A stretch of 35,583 nucleotides of DNA from JBJKPP01 sp046706145. GTDB taxonomy: Bacteria > Bacteroidota > Ignavibacteria > Ignavibacteriales > Ignavibacteriaceae. The notes beneath the pieces are model-generated. The model was not told the origin of the DNA, did not search any database, and worked only from the letters and a program-made list of their open reading frames with translations. Shown here piece by piece: positions 16,480-26,393 of the stretch. Position 1 is the stretch's first letter; each line of letters opens with the position of its first letter. The translations under genes and the position numbers were made by a program. The DNA is taken from contig JBJKPP010000025.1 in NCBI GenBank assembly GCA_046706145.1, forward strand, positions 1 through 35,583, read 5' to 3'.

Positions 16480-17504
16480 TAATATCTTCTATTGCGAATT
16501 AAAACTTTTGAAAAGTGATTTAAATTCTCAATTATTTTTCCTGTACCTCTTACAACCGCAGTTAAAGGATCATCGGCAACATTGACGGGAAGATTTGTTT
16601 CCATTCTTATTCGTTCGTCCAAACCCTTTAGAAGAGCACCGCCGCCTGAAAGCATAACGCCTCTATCTAAAATGTCAGCAGATAATTCGGGAGGAGTTTT
16701 CTCAAGGGATTGGCGTACTGCATCTACAATCTGAACTATGGCCTCAGACAAAGCATCCCTAATTTCTACAGAACTAACTTCCGTTGTTTTTGGAACGCCA
16801 GCAACCAGGTCTCTACCTTTGACTTGAATGGTAATTTCGTCTTTTAAAGGGACAGCCGAACCAACTTCACATTTTATTGCTTCGGCAGTTCGTTCGCCAA
16901 TTAATATATTATGATTCTTTTTGAAAAATTGCATAATAGCGTAGTTCATCTCGTCGCCCGCTATTCTTATTGATTCTTCGTTTACAATTCCCGATAAAGC
17001 TATAATAGCAATCTCAGTTGTACCGCCGCCAATATCAATAATCATATTACCGATCGGCGCTTCAACATCAATCCCAATTCCGATTGCCGCGGCCATCGGC
17101 TCAGCAACTAAATGAACTTCTTTAGCACCTGCATGTTCGGCGCTATCTCTCACGGCTCTTTTTTCAACTTCAGTTACTCCACTTGGTACTGCAATTACAA
17201 CTCTTCTTGATGAAAAAGCGCCGCCTTTGACCTTCTTTATAAAAGCTCGAATCATTCCCTCAGCAATCTCAAAATCTGCAATTACACCATCTCTCATCGG
17301 GCGTGTAACACGTATTTCTTTATGTTCTCTTCCCTGCATTTCCTTTGCTTTATTACCGAGAGCTATAATTTTTTTTGTGTTCTTATCATAGGCAACAATA
17401 GATGGCTCATTGAGGACGATTCCCTTACCTTTGACCCAAATCAAAGTATTTGCAGTCCCTAAGTCTATAGCTATGTCTGCAGAAAAGAAATCAAAAATTC
17501 CCAT
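16479..17504 (-). CDS. mreB: actin-like rod-shape protein MreB
   Basis: The 341-residue cytosolic actin homologue forms membrane-bound filaments that orient wall synthesis. Actin-fold nucleotide motifs are clear: IDLGTANTLIWVKGKGIVLNEPS (phosphate 1), NMIIDIGGGTTEIAI (phosphate 2) and GVMLSGGGALLKGLD (adenosine). Length is standard. AGAGG stands 5 bases before the ATG. It is the first cell-shape gene, only 8 bases after the purH stop, so it is probably read from the purine-gene transcript as well as any promoter of its own. Confidence 0.97.
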   Translation of the reverse strand: MGIFDFFSADIAIDLGTANTLIWVKGKGIVLNEPSIVAYDKNTKKIIALGNKAKEMQGREHKEIRVTRPMRDGVIADFEIAEGMIRAFIKKVKGGAFSSRRVVIAVPSGVTEVEKRAVRDSAEHAGAKEVHLVAEPMAAAIGIGIDVEAPIGNMIIDIGGGTTEIAIIALSGIVNEESIRIAGDEMNYAIMQFFKKNHNILIGERTAEAIKCEVGSAVPLKDEITIQVKGRDLVAGVPKTTEVSSVEIRDALSEAIVQIVDAVRQSLEKTPPELSADILDRGVMLSGGGALLKGLDERIRMETNLPVNVADDPLTAVVRGTGKIIENLNHFSKVLIRNRRY

Positions 17505-17512
17505 TTTTCCTC

Positions 17513-19030
17513 TTAATGTTTAAAGTGCCTAATCCCGGTAAAGACCATTGAGATATTACTTTTGTCTGCGGCTTCAATAACATCCGGATCCCTAACAGAA
17601 CCACCGGGCTGAATAACAGAAGTTGCCCCGCATTTCACGATTTCCAAAAGTCCATCTGGGAAAGGGAAAAACGCATCGGAAGCAGCAACAGATCCATTTA
17701 AATCCAGACCTTGCTCATTTGCTTTCATGAAAGCTAGTTTTGAAGAGTCAACTCTAGACATTTGTCCAGCACCAACACCTAGAGTGGCTTTATCTTTTAC
17801 GAAAACAATGGCGTTTGATTTCGTGTGTTTTGCTACTGTCCATGCAAATTTCAGATCTTCCAGTTCCTTTTCAGAAGGTTTTTTCTTTGTAGCAATTTTT
17901 AAATTGTTTTCATCAAGTGTAATTGAATCGGAATCCTGTACTATAACTCCGCCGGGAATATTTCTAAATTGTGAATAAGAACCTAAAATCTTTTGTTTCT
18001 GCTTGAGAAGCCTCCTATTTTTCTTCTTCATCAAAATTTCCAATGCGGCATTGGTAAAACTCGGAGCTACCACTACTTCCAAAAAAATCTCATTGAGCTT
18101 TTCAGCTAGTTTTTCATCAACTTCTTCCATAAAAGAAACAATTCCTCCAAATGAAGAAACTGGATCACATCTTAGAGCTTTTGTATATGCATCAAAAGGA
18201 TCTTTGCCGGTGGCTGCGCCGGCCGGATTATTATGCTTAACTATTACACATGAATTCTCTCCGAGGTCTTCAACTAAACCAACAGAAGCAACTAAATCTA
18301 AGATATTATTATATGATATTTCTTTTCCGTGCAAGACTTCAAAATAATCATAGAAATTCCCATAAACAGAAGCTTTCTGATGAGGATTCTCTCCATAACG
18401 TAATTCTTTTTTATCACCGAATCCTATTCGGAATGAGTCAGTTTCAACAGAAAACTTCTGTTCCAAGTAATTTGAAATATAATCATCATATCGTGCTGTA
18501 TGAGAAAAAGCTTCGACTGCAAGCTTCTTTTTTAGTTCAATACTTACACCTTCACCGGAAAGTTCATTCACAAACATTTTGTATTGATCAGGATTTGTCA
18601 AAACCGAAACATAATTGTAATTCTTAGCTGAGGCACGAATCAAACTTGGTCCGCCTATATCAATATTTTCTATTACCTTTTCAAGCGAAGCATTTGGATC
18701 CTTGGTTGTCTTTTCAAAAGGATACAAATTCACACACACAACATCTACCGGAAACACCTTATTTGTTTCAGCTTCTTTTTGATCTTCAGGATTATCTCTT
18801 CTAAAGAGAATTCCGCCAAAAATTTTAGGATGCAGCGTTTTTACTCTACCATCAAAAATTTCAGGGAAGGCGGTGAACTTACTCACTTCTTCTAACTCAA
18901 TGCCCGAATTTGACAACATTTTTGCAGTATTCCCTGTTGCTATAATTTTATAACTAAGACTGGTTAATGACTTGGCTAATTCAACGATTCCTGTTTTATC
19001 AGATACACTAAGAAGGGCTATTTTTTCCAC
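17513..19030 (-). CDS. purH: bifunctional AICAR formyltransferase / IMP cyclohydrolase
   Basis: The 505-residue enzyme carries out the last two steps of purine synthesis. Its N-terminal MGS-like cyclohydrolase domain (ALLSVSDKTGIVELA, GRVKTLHPKIFGGIL, NLYPFEKT) is followed by the transformylase domain with RYGENPHQKASVYG and the catalytic K265-H266 in VKHNNPAGAATG. The C-terminal part (DAFFPFPDGL, QPGGSVRDPDVIEAAD) is complete. It starts with GTG at 19030. It is downstream of purN, which makes 10-formyl-THF-dependent GAR formylation the neighbouring activity, and 8 bases upstream of mreB. Confidence 0.97.
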   Translation of the reverse strand: MEKIALLSVSDKTGIVELAKSLTSLSYKIIATGNTAKMLSNSGIELEEVSKFTAFPEIFDGRVKTLHPKIFGGILFRRDNPEDQKEAETNKVFPVDVVCVNLYPFEKTTKDPNASLEKVIENIDIGGPSLIRASAKNYNYVSVLTNPDQYKMFVNELSGEGVSIELKKKLAVEAFSHTARYDDYISNYLEQKFSVETDSFRIGFGDKKELRYGENPHQKASVYGNFYDYFEVLHGKEISYNNILDLVASVGLVEDLGENSCVIVKHNNPAGAATGKDPFDAYTKALRCDPVSSFGGIVSFMEEVDEKLAEKLNEIFLEVVVAPSFTNAALEILMKKKNRRLLKQKQKILGSYSQFRNIPGGVIVQDSDSITLDENNLKIATKKKPSEKELEDLKFAWTVAKHTKSNAIVFVKDKATLGVGAGQMSRVDSSKLAFMKANEQGLDLNGSVAASDAFFPFPDGLLEIVKCGATSVIQPGGSVRDPDVIEAADKSNISMVFTGIRHFKH

Positions 19031-19138
19031 TTATCTCACTAATTTTACTGTTAAATTACAAAGATATTATAAAAATCGAGGATTTGAAACTCTAATTTAT
19101 TAAAAACAATTCATATGCCAAAGAAAATACATATTACC

Positions 19139-19744
19139 CTAGTCCTGGATCAGAACCCTTCCTTCCCTAATTGATATTTTCCCCTCCGCGAATTTTCGGA
19201 TTACAAAGGGCAATAAAGCGTGCTCAACTTCCAATACTCTTTCAGCAATCTCATCAGGAGAATTCACATTGGAAATATCAACACATCTTTGTGCAATAAT
19301 AAATCCTTTATCATACTCTTCATCAATAAAATGTACCGTTGCTCCGGAAACTTGGGCAGAAGACTTAAAAACACTTTCATGAACATGAATTCCATACATT
19401 CCTTTTCCTCCAAAGGATGGAAGTAAAGCAGGGTGAATATTTATAATTCTATTCTTATACTCACGCACTATTTCTCTTGGAATAAGTTTTAGAAAACCTG
19501 CAAGAACAATTAATTCTATTTTTAAACTTTTGAGCTGATTTGTTAGTTGTTCATACCCAATACAATTTTCTTTGCTTCCAAGACAAAAAGTTTTTATTGA
19601 ATTTCTCTTAGCAATCTCGAAAGCCGGGCAGTCGAATTTATCACTGAAAACAGCTCTAATTTCTATCAAGTCCTTTAATTCATTGGAGTTGATAACAGCA
19701 TTAAGGTTTGACCCCCTACCAGAAACAAATACAGCTATGTTCAA
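19139..19744 (-). CDS. purN: phosphoribosylglycinamide formyltransferase
   Basis: The 201-residue 10-formyl-THF-dependent GAR transformylase has FVSGRGSNLNAVI at the N-terminus, the folate site VLAGFLKLIP, the catalytic NIHPALLPSFGGKGMYG (Asn-His) and the signature HFIDEEYDKGFIIAQ with the catalytic Asp. The start is TTG at 19744 (TTG AAC ATA GCT), matching the canonical MNI start of the family; there is no in-frame ATG or GTG upstream. It is 108 bases upstream of purH. Confidence 0.94.
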   Translation of the reverse strand: MNIAVFVSGRGSNLNAVINSNELKDLIEIRAVFSDKFDCPAFEIAKRNSIKTFCLGSKENCIGYEQLTNQLKSLKIELIVLAGFLKLIPREIVREYKNRIINIHPALLPSFGGKGMYGIHVHESVFKSSAQVSGATVHFIDEEYDKGFIIAQRCVDISNVNSPDEIAERVLEVEHALLPFVIRKFAEGKISIREGRVLIQD

Positions 19745-19797
19745 TGTTAAGATAAATAAAAATGTTTTTTAGATTTTTTACTTTAAGCGATTTAATA

Positions 19798-21348
19798 CTA
19801 GGGTCTCGAACTCAAAGAATTTTTGTTCTTGAACCTACTAGCATAAATTAGATTTTTCAGTTTACTTTGATAATCATAATTATCAAAATCACTTGCCTTG
19901 TCCAGGAATTCATCATATTCTTCCCTATTTCCAAGTGCACTATATGACTGTGCTATTGTATAGTCTGCATAAGGCTTAACCCATTTCTCTCTTTCAACAT
20001 TTAAAGTATCAATTTTTTCCGCTGACTTTATAGCTTCATTATAGTGCTTCAGCTGGAAATTTGTTTTGGATAAATACAAAAGAGCTTCTGCTTTCAAATC
20101 GTTATCTTTAATTATGGGAATAATTTTAGAAAGTGAATCGTATGCAATTTTGAAATTACCGGCGCTATAATTATTCTGCAGCATTATTAGTCTTATTTGC
20201 ATGCTGTCTAATCCATCTTCCAAAAATTGCTTTCCTTTCCTTTCTGCGTAAATGTCATCATCGAGATCAATATTACCTTGATTTGTCTGTCTAAAAAAAT
20301 CCTTCGCCATTGAGGTATCTCCATCTATCTCGTAACAAATCCCTAGTCTATACGATGCAATACCTTTATAATCTTTTTTTGTAGTCAGCGACAAGAATCT
20401 TAGGTAATAGTCGGCAGCTTTTGAAAAGTCGTTTTTCTTAAACATTATTTCCCCCATTAAGAAATTCGAATAAGCTATTACTTGTTTAAAATTTTTAGTA
20501 CTCACCGGCAGAATTTTTTTAAGAATAGACTGTGCGTTGTTGAGGTTTCTTTTTTTGATTTCAAGAGAAGCATAAGAATAATCAAATAGAAGGTTATTGG
20601 GATACTTTTTAGTCAGTTCTGCTAATAAGCCTTCCGACAAATTATAGTCAGCAAGAACTTCGGAATAAATTTGAGACAGGTAAAACTGTGCTTCCACAGA
20701 AGTAAGTTTTCCTTTCTTCGCAGCAACCCACAGATATTTTATCCCTTGAGATTCGTCCCCGTTTATCCCAGCAAGCCTTAACGCCCATTTGAAAGCTGAC
20801 GGAACCTGCCCTACAGCAAAGTTATATATTCCAAGTCCAAGGTAAGCATCATAATACGTCGAGTCTTTTTCAAGTAAGGATGACAAAAACGACTCAGATT
20901 TTTTTGTTGCCCACGCTGCATCGAGATAATTCTCAGCTTCAGTAAAAACAATTGCCCTATATGTATATGCCAATCCAACTGCGAAAATCACATCCTTTCT
21001 TCTAGGGTTATTATCAAGAATATCCTCAGCCCTGTTTATAGATGTATCGGATAAATCAACAAATTTATCGTAATACTTTTTTTCTTTTCCACCTAAATAG
21101 TACCATAAATTAATCAATGATTCATAAAGATAACCGCGCGGATCTTTTGGATATTTTTTCACGATTAGTCCAAAAGTATTTTGTGCAGATTGCCAATCGA
21201 AGTTATAAATATTAGATAACCCAGAATTAACCAAAGAATTTATTTCGTCATTGCTTGTATTTCCGGTTGAAGCTAATGTGGTATTGACGTTGAAAAGAAG
21301 AATTAATAAAATTAAAAAATTACCGAGAACTGTTATACTCTTCAGCAT
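19798..21348 (-). CDS. exported TPR-repeat protein, uncharacterised
   Basis: The 516-residue protein has a signal peptide (about 1-26, LILLILLFNVNTTLASTG) and a body made largely of helical TPR-like repeats (for example NIYNFDWQSAQNTFGLIVKKYPKDP, YYDAYLGLGIYNFAVGQVPSAF, ADYYLRFLSLTTKKDYKGIASYRLGICYEIDGD, KAEALLYLSKTNFQLKHYNEAIKSAEKI). TPR proteins of this kind act as periplasmic or outer-membrane scaffolds. It begins one base after the pyrG stop and is therefore translated from the pyrG transcript. No specific function can be assigned. Confidence 0.8.
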   Translation of the reverse strand: MLKSITVLGNFLILLILLFNVNTTLASTGNTSNDEINSLVNSGLSNIYNFDWQSAQNTFGLIVKKYPKDPRGYLYESLINLWYYLGGKEKKYYDKFVDLSDTSINRAEDILDNNPRRKDVIFAVGLAYTYRAIVFTEAENYLDAAWATKKSESFLSSLLEKDSTYYDAYLGLGIYNFAVGQVPSAFKWALRLAGINGDESQGIKYLWVAAKKGKLTSVEAQFYLSQIYSEVLADYNLSEGLLAELTKKYPNNLLFDYSYASLEIKKRNLNNAQSILKKILPVSTKNFKQVIAYSNFLMGEIMFKKNDFSKAADYYLRFLSLTTKKDYKGIASYRLGICYEIDGDTSMAKDFFRQTNQGNIDLDDDIYAERKGKQFLEDGLDSMQIRLIMLQNNYSAGNFKIAYDSLSKIIPIIKDNDLKAEALLYLSKTNFQLKHYNEAIKSAEKIDTLNVEREKWVKPYADYTIAQSYSALGNREEYDEFLDKASDFDNYDYQSKLKNLIYASRFKNKNSLSSRP

Positions 21349-21349
21349 C

Positions 21350-22981
21350 TTAATTTGATTTCTTCTTATCTTCGTTGTATTTAATTGCTGCCTCTATAAA
21401 ACTTTTGAAAAGAGGATGAGCCTTTGTAGCACGAGATTTTAATTCAGGATGGAACTGGCAACCAAGAAACCAAGGATGATCTTGAAGTTCAATAATCTCA
21501 ACTAATTCGTGATCTGGTGATAATCCGCTAAACACAAGGCCATGTTTTGATAATGTATCTCTAAATTTGTTATTAACTTCAAACCTATGACGATGTCTTT
21601 CGGAAATATAATCGGTACTGTAAGCGCGCATAGCCAATGAATCTTTTTGAAGCACGCAAGGGTATGCGCCAAGTCTCATAGTTGCCCCAAGATTCTTAAT
21701 GTTCTTCTGATCCGGCATCCAGTCGATAACACTGTATTTCCCTTTTTTGAATTCCGAACTATGGGCCCTTGATATGCCACATACATTTCTCGCAAATTCA
21801 ATTACAGCACACTGCAACCCTAAACAAATTCCAAAGAAAGGGATCTTGTTTTCGCGTGCATATCTTACGGCTTTTACTTTTCCTTCAATGCCGCGTTCAC
21901 CAAAACCCCCTGGAACTAAAATTCCTGAGACATCTGCTAATAATTTTTCAAAATCATCATTCTCACAATCTTCGGCATTTACAGGCCGCATTACTACTTT
22001 AGCATCATTCTCTGCACCTGAATGAATGAATGACTCCATAATACTCTTATAAGCGTCAATATGTTCTATATATTTGCCACAAACAGCAATTTCAACTTTC
22101 TTAGAGGGACTTTTTATTTTATCAGTAAGATTTTCCCAATCTTCAAGCTTAATTTTTCTGTCCGGCAGGTGTAATCTATTAAGTACTAACTGGTCGAGTT
22201 TCTCTTTAAACAACACTAGGGGAACTTCATAAATAGAAGAACAATCATAAGCTGAAATAACTGACTTCGAATCTATGTTGCAAAAGAGGGCAATTTTATC
22301 TCTAATTTCTTTAGAAATTTTCTTTTCTGAGCGGCATATTAAAATATCCGGTTGTATTCCAAGTTCAAGAAGATTCTTTACACTGTGCTGCGTTGGTTTT
22401 GTTTTTAATTCTCCAGCTGATGAAATAAAAGGTATAAGAGTAACGTGGATATTCATAGTATTCTTTCTTCCGAATTCTAGCATCAACTGACGCATAGCTT
22501 CTATGAAGGGTAATGATTCAATGTCACCAACTGTGCCTCCAATCTCTGTCAAAATTATATCATACTCACCGAACTCACTAAGCTTTGTCATTCTACGTTT
22601 TATTTCATCAGTTATATGAGGAATGACCTGGACTGTTGCCCCGAGATAGTCACCCCTTCTTTCTTTAGTTATTACTTCATTGTAAACCTGACCTGTGGTT
22701 GTATTATTAGCTTTAGACATATTAACGTCAAGAAAACGCTCATAATGTCCTAAATCCAAATCAGTCTCTGCACCATCATCGGTAACATAAACCTCTCCGT
22801 GTTGAAATGGGCTCATAGTTCCAGGGTCAACATTTATATATGGGTCAAACTTTTGGATTGTAACTTTGAAACCGCGCTGTTTAAGAAGGAGTCCGAGTGA
22901 CGAGGCACTTATCCCTTTCCCTAATGAAGAAACTACCCCGCCTGTGATAAAAATGTACTTTACTCTTTTCCTCGAAGGCAT
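21350..22981 (-). CDS. pyrG: CTP synthase
   Basis: The 543-residue enzyme aminates UTP to CTP with glutamine. The N-terminal synthetase domain has FITGGVVSSLGKGISASSLG and DPYINVDPGTMSPFQHGEV; the C-terminal class I glutamine amidotransferase domain has the nucleophile C386 in PFFGICLGLQ, and H511/E513 in QFHPEL. Length equals the usual ~540. It heads the - strand run that continues into the TPR gene, purN and purH. A 216-base gap with the gltA terminator lies upstream. Confidence 0.97.
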   Translation of the reverse strand: MPSRKRVKYIFITGGVVSSLGKGISASSLGLLLKQRGFKVTIQKFDPYINVDPGTMSPFQHGEVYVTDDGAETDLDLGHYERFLDVNMSKANNTTTGQVYNEVITKERRGDYLGATVQVIPHITDEIKRRMTKLSEFGEYDIILTEIGGTVGDIESLPFIEAMRQLMLEFGRKNTMNIHVTLIPFISSAGELKTKPTQHSVKNLLELGIQPDILICRSEKKISKEIRDKIALFCNIDSKSVISAYDCSSIYEVPLVLFKEKLDQLVLNRLHLPDRKIKLEDWENLTDKIKSPSKKVEIAVCGKYIEHIDAYKSIMESFIHSGAENDAKVVMRPVNAEDCENDDFEKLLADVSGILVPGGFGERGIEGKVKAVRYARENKIPFFGICLGLQCAVIEFARNVCGISRAHSSEFKKGKYSVIDWMPDQKNIKNLGATMRLGAYPCVLQKDSLAMRAYSTDYISERHRHRFEVNNKFRDTLSKHGLVFSGLSPDHELVEIIELQDHPWFLGCQFHPELKSRATKAHPLFKSFIEAAIKYNEDKKKSN

Positions 22982-23141
22982 ATAATATTTTTTTTGTTCC
23001 CAAATATAGAATAAGTAGGATGCACTGTCAATTTCACAATAAAATTATAGCGTCATAATTTGATGTGCGAAAGAAAATCGCAAAATTTTTTATTATAAAA
23101 ATACTTTATTCTTAAAGGTTATTGACAGATAAACCAAAAAC

Positions 23142-23171
23142 AAAAAAAATGCTAGACGTTGAGGCCTAGCA
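23142..23171 (-). terminator. intrinsic terminator of gltA
   Basis: Read on the - strand, TGCTAG and CTAGCA (23166-23171 with 23150-23155) form a short stem, followed at once by eight T residues (A-run 23142-23149 on +). It is 27 bases past the gltA stop. A textbook rho-independent layout with a modest stem. Confidence 0.75.
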
Positions 23172-23197
23172 GTCTTTTATAGAAAGGTCAACATCAT

Positions 23198-24475
23198 TTA
23201 ATTTGCAACAATTTCTTTAACATAATCAGTTGTGACCGATTTCGGCCTTATAATCGGCAGCAGCATTGCACGATTTACAACTGCTTGTGCCGTTAAACCC
23301 AGACTTCGGGACGCAGCAAACATTACAGTGTAAAATGAAAACTCTTTCAAACCATAATGGTATAATAACGAACCTGATGCTGCATCAACATTTGGCCATG
23401 GGTTTTGTATTTTGTCAATTTTCTTCAACTCGTTGGGAACAACCTCAAAAAGTCTTGACACAGTCAGAAATACTGGATCATCTGGAAAATGTTTCTTCCC
23501 AAAATCCAAAAAAGCCTGAAACCTAGGATCGGTCACTCTAAGAACCGAGTGCCCATAACCTGGAATTACTTTTCCAGCATCCAGAGTTTCCCATACATAT
23601 TCCTTTATTTGTTCCTTTGTAGGAGTACCATCAAATTTTTCCATCAATTTGAGAATCCACTTCAGACTTTCCTGATTCGCCAAACCGTGAAGGGGGCCTG
23701 CCAATCCATTGAATCCACCAGATAAAGAATAATATAAATCCGATAAAGCAGAATTTATAGTTTGAGTTGAAAAAGCACTCACATTTCCTCCTTCATGATC
23801 ACAGTGGGCTACCATATAAAGTCTCATAAGATCATAAAATTCATCATTATCAAAACCGACTCCCAGCATGCGGACCAAGTCGCCAGTGAAATCAGATTTA
23901 GGATTAGGTTCTATCATATCTCCCTTATCAAATCTCAGTCTGTAAACAGCCGCCGCTATAGTAGGAATTTTAGCCACAATATTTAGTGCATCTTCCAGTG
24001 TAGCTGTCCAATAGTTTTCTTTTCTCATACCGGAATTATATTCTTCACTAAATACAGATTCCTTTTGCATCACAAGAATAGCAGTATTAAACATGGCCAT
24101 TGGATGTGATTTCTCTGGCATACATCTTAACACATCCCAAACATAATCAGGAACTTTTTTTCTCCCTTGTAAATCAAGTTTGAAATCTTTCAGTTCTTCA
24201 TCTTCCGGCAGTTCGCCTGTTAACAGTAAGAAATAAACTTCTTCCGGAGTTATATTTACAAGATCTTTCAACGGCGTTCCCCGTATTATAAGTCCTTTAT
24301 CCTTAGGAACTCGAGAGGTATCGCAAATTAGTGACATTACACCACGCATCCCACCCCAAGCTTGACTAACAGTTACTGTCGATAATTCCTTATTACCTCC
24401 CTTAGCAAGTATCTCTTTCGCTTCATCTCTCCACTGGGGAATTTTTATTGATAATTTATTATGAACAGAAGACAT
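23198..24475 (-). CDS. gltA: citrate synthase, mitochondrial (eukaryotic) type
   Basis: The 425-residue enzyme condenses acetyl-CoA and oxaloacetate to citrate. It resembles the mitochondrial Si-citrate synthase more than the hexameric E. coli form: QAWGGMRGVMSLI, GLAGPLHGLANQESLKWI, DAGKVIPGYGHSVLR, NPWPNVDAASGSLL and LGLTAQAVVNRAM all have close counterparts in animal citrate synthase. The catalytic triad is present (H263, H309, D364), as is H227 in DHEGGN. No N-terminal transit sequence. It is a stand-alone gene with its own terminator, and no other TCA gene is nearby. The eukaryotic-like subgroup is known in several bacterial phyla. Confidence 0.95.
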   Translation of the reverse strand: MSSVHNKLSIKIPQWRDEAKEILAKGGNKELSTVTVSQAWGGMRGVMSLICDTSRVPKDKGLIIRGTPLKDLVNITPEEVYFLLLTGELPEDEELKDFKLDLQGRKKVPDYVWDVLRCMPEKSHPMAMFNTAILVMQKESVFSEEYNSGMRKENYWTATLEDALNIVAKIPTIAAAVYRLRFDKGDMIEPNPKSDFTGDLVRMLGVGFDNDEFYDLMRLYMVAHCDHEGGNVSAFSTQTINSALSDLYYSLSGGFNGLAGPLHGLANQESLKWILKLMEKFDGTPTKEQIKEYVWETLDAGKVIPGYGHSVLRVTDPRFQAFLDFGKKHFPDDPVFLTVSRLFEVVPNELKKIDKIQNPWPNVDAASGSLLYHYGLKEFSFYTVMFAASRSLGLTAQAVVNRAMLLPIIRPKSVTTDYVKEIVAN

Positions 24476-24761
24476 AATCGTACCTATTTCCCTAATTTTT
24501 CTTTATATATGACGATTTAATAGAGAGTAAAATTAGTCTTTTTTTTAGTTGAATTCAATTATTCTTAATGTTAGGTGATATACATCTTAAAAGACTACAG
24601 GACATAGAATTAAAGTTTTTTTCAACGCTTTTAAGGTCACATTTTTCGGGATTATAAATTTTGATGTGATTAAACATTTTTCCAATTATAAGACTCTAAA
24701 TTATTAAACCAATCAAAATCTTTTTTGAAGAATAACTATTTTTACGGAACTTCTTTCGAAT

Positions 24762-26363
24762 TTGATACGTAACTTTATAACTATAACAATCCGGTACATT
24801 TTGAAGCATCTTGCAAGAAATACAGTCATAATTATGTTGCCTTTGATTTTTTTCACGGCATTTACCAAGGCTTTTGCTCAAGAAGATAGTACGAGAAGTT
24901 TGGCATTCAAAAAAAGGAGTACAATAAGACCATCTATTTTTTATTATCCCGACCAAGCTTACGAAATGTGGCAACTCTTTATTTTAACAAGGGAGGCAAA
25001 TAACGGAGACCCATTTGCTCAACATGAACTGGGACTGAGATATTTATTGGGTGAAGGGCTTGCAAAAGATACCGTGAAGGCTGCTTATTGGATTAAGAAG
25101 GCAGCCGATAAAAATTTAACCGCGGCACAGTATAATTACGGAATTATGCTGCTTAATGGATGGGGTACCACATGGAATCCTTTTCAGGCTTTTTTATATA
25201 TTCGGAAAGCGGCCGAAAGCTATATGCCCCAGGCTGAGTATATATTTGGTCTTCTACATACAGATAATCTAATTGTAAAGAGAAATTGGAGTACAACTTT
25301 TACATGGGTAAAACGTGCAGCCGAAGCGGGATATGAGCCTGCAAAAAAAACTCTGGAAGAACTAAGGAAAAAAATACCTCCCTCATTATTAGACACAAAT
25401 AGAGTGGATACTACAGAAAATTTTGCTGCTTCAAGAGAAGATGGTTCTAAGGATAATAATTTGTCATCGTCACTTGGTTTGGTTTTTATAGATTTTAATA
25501 TGGTATATGATACATCGAGTGTAATATCAGATAAAACTTTGCAAAACGATTTGCTACTTAGCGGCAAAGATATTTTAAAAGATACAACAACGGTAAATAA
25601 CCAATTGACAGTTAAAATTGATTCTGCAAATATCCCGACGATAATAAAATCATCTAATTATGGAAGTCCTGAGGCATTAACTTTTATTGGCAGGATGTAT
25701 GAGAAAGGTATCTATTTTAAAAAGAATTTAATTACTGCTGCAGAATATTATTTAAGAGCATTGCGCTTAGATTCGCCGAAGGCAGGATACTTTTTAGACG
25801 GCCTTGAAAAGAACGATAAATTTATAGAACTCTTAAAAAAGAGATTAGATGAAAAGAGTTCTCAAGCAGAATTTGTACTTTATGGATTATATTCTTACGG
25901 ATATTCAAGCAAAATGTTTAAGGAAGATGAACTTAATTTGTTAAAAGAATCAGCAAATAAAAATTTTCTGCCTGCCATAGATGAATTAGGACTTTTATAC
26001 AGCACAGGTAATAAGGTTAAAAAAGATATTCAAAAAGCAAAAATGCTCTGGGCCAAATCCGAGAAGATGGGAAATGAAGATGCTAAAATAAGAATGATAC
26101 TTACTTCAATCTTTAACAACAATTCTCAGAATTTAAACCCGGACATAAATTATTTAATGAAGTGTGACAGCCTAGGATCGGTTTTAGCACAAACAGCTTT
26201 AGGCTATTGTTACGAGAATGGAACTGGCGTTGCCCAGAGTAACGCGACTGCGGCTCAATATTACAGAACTGCTGCAAGGAGAGGAAGTAATTTTGCTTAT
26301 GAAGAACTAAAGAAAATGTATGATGCCATTCGTCCTTCAAATCCTGTTTTTAGAGTAAACTAG
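24762..26363 (+). CDS. exported Sel1-repeat protein
   Basis: The protein of about 533 residues has alpha/alpha Sel1-like repeats in two blocks. Block one is about 84-195 (AQHELGLRYLLGEGLAKDTVKAAYWIKKAAD, AAQYNYGIMLLNGWG, then FAWKRAAE-like units); block two is about 300-525 (LTFIGRMYEKGIYFKKNLITAAEYYLRAL, LGYCYENGTGVAQSNATAAQYYRTAA). Sel1 proteins scaffold complexes in the envelope. The start is uncertain: TTG at 24762 opens the longest frame; TTG at 24801 gives a tidy signal peptide (KHLARN, hydrophobic core, AFAQ); ATG at 24834 lacks a basic n-region. I favour 24801 for export. It is divergent from gltA and faces the MFS gene with a 30-base gap. Confidence 0.82.
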   Translation: MIRNFITITIRYILKHLARNTVIIMLPLIFFTAFTKAFAQEDSTRSLAFKKRSTIRPSIFYYPDQAYEMWQLFILTREANNGDPFAQHELGLRYLLGEGLAKDTVKAAYWIKKAADKNLTAAQYNYGIMLLNGWGTTWNPFQAFLYIRKAAESYMPQAEYIFGLLHTDNLIVKRNWSTTFTWVKRAAEAGYEPAKKTLEELRKKIPPSLLDTNRVDTTENFAASREDGSKDNNLSSSLGLVFIDFNMVYDTSSVISDKTLQNDLLLSGKDILKDTTTVNNQLTVKIDSANIPTIIKSSNYGSPEALTFIGRMYEKGIYFKKNLITAAEYYLRALRLDSPKAGYFLDGLEKNDKFIELLKKRLDEKSSQAEFVLYGLYSYGYSSKMFKEDELNLLKESANKNFLPAIDELGLLYSTGNKVKKDIQKAKMLWAKSEKMGNEDAKIRMILTSIFNNNSQNLNPDINYLMKCDSLGSVLAQTALGYCYENGTGVAQSNATAAQYYRTAARRGSNFAYEELKKMYDAIRPSNPVFRVN

Positions 26364-26393
26364 AATGTAACCGAATTGTTGGTAAGATAATTA

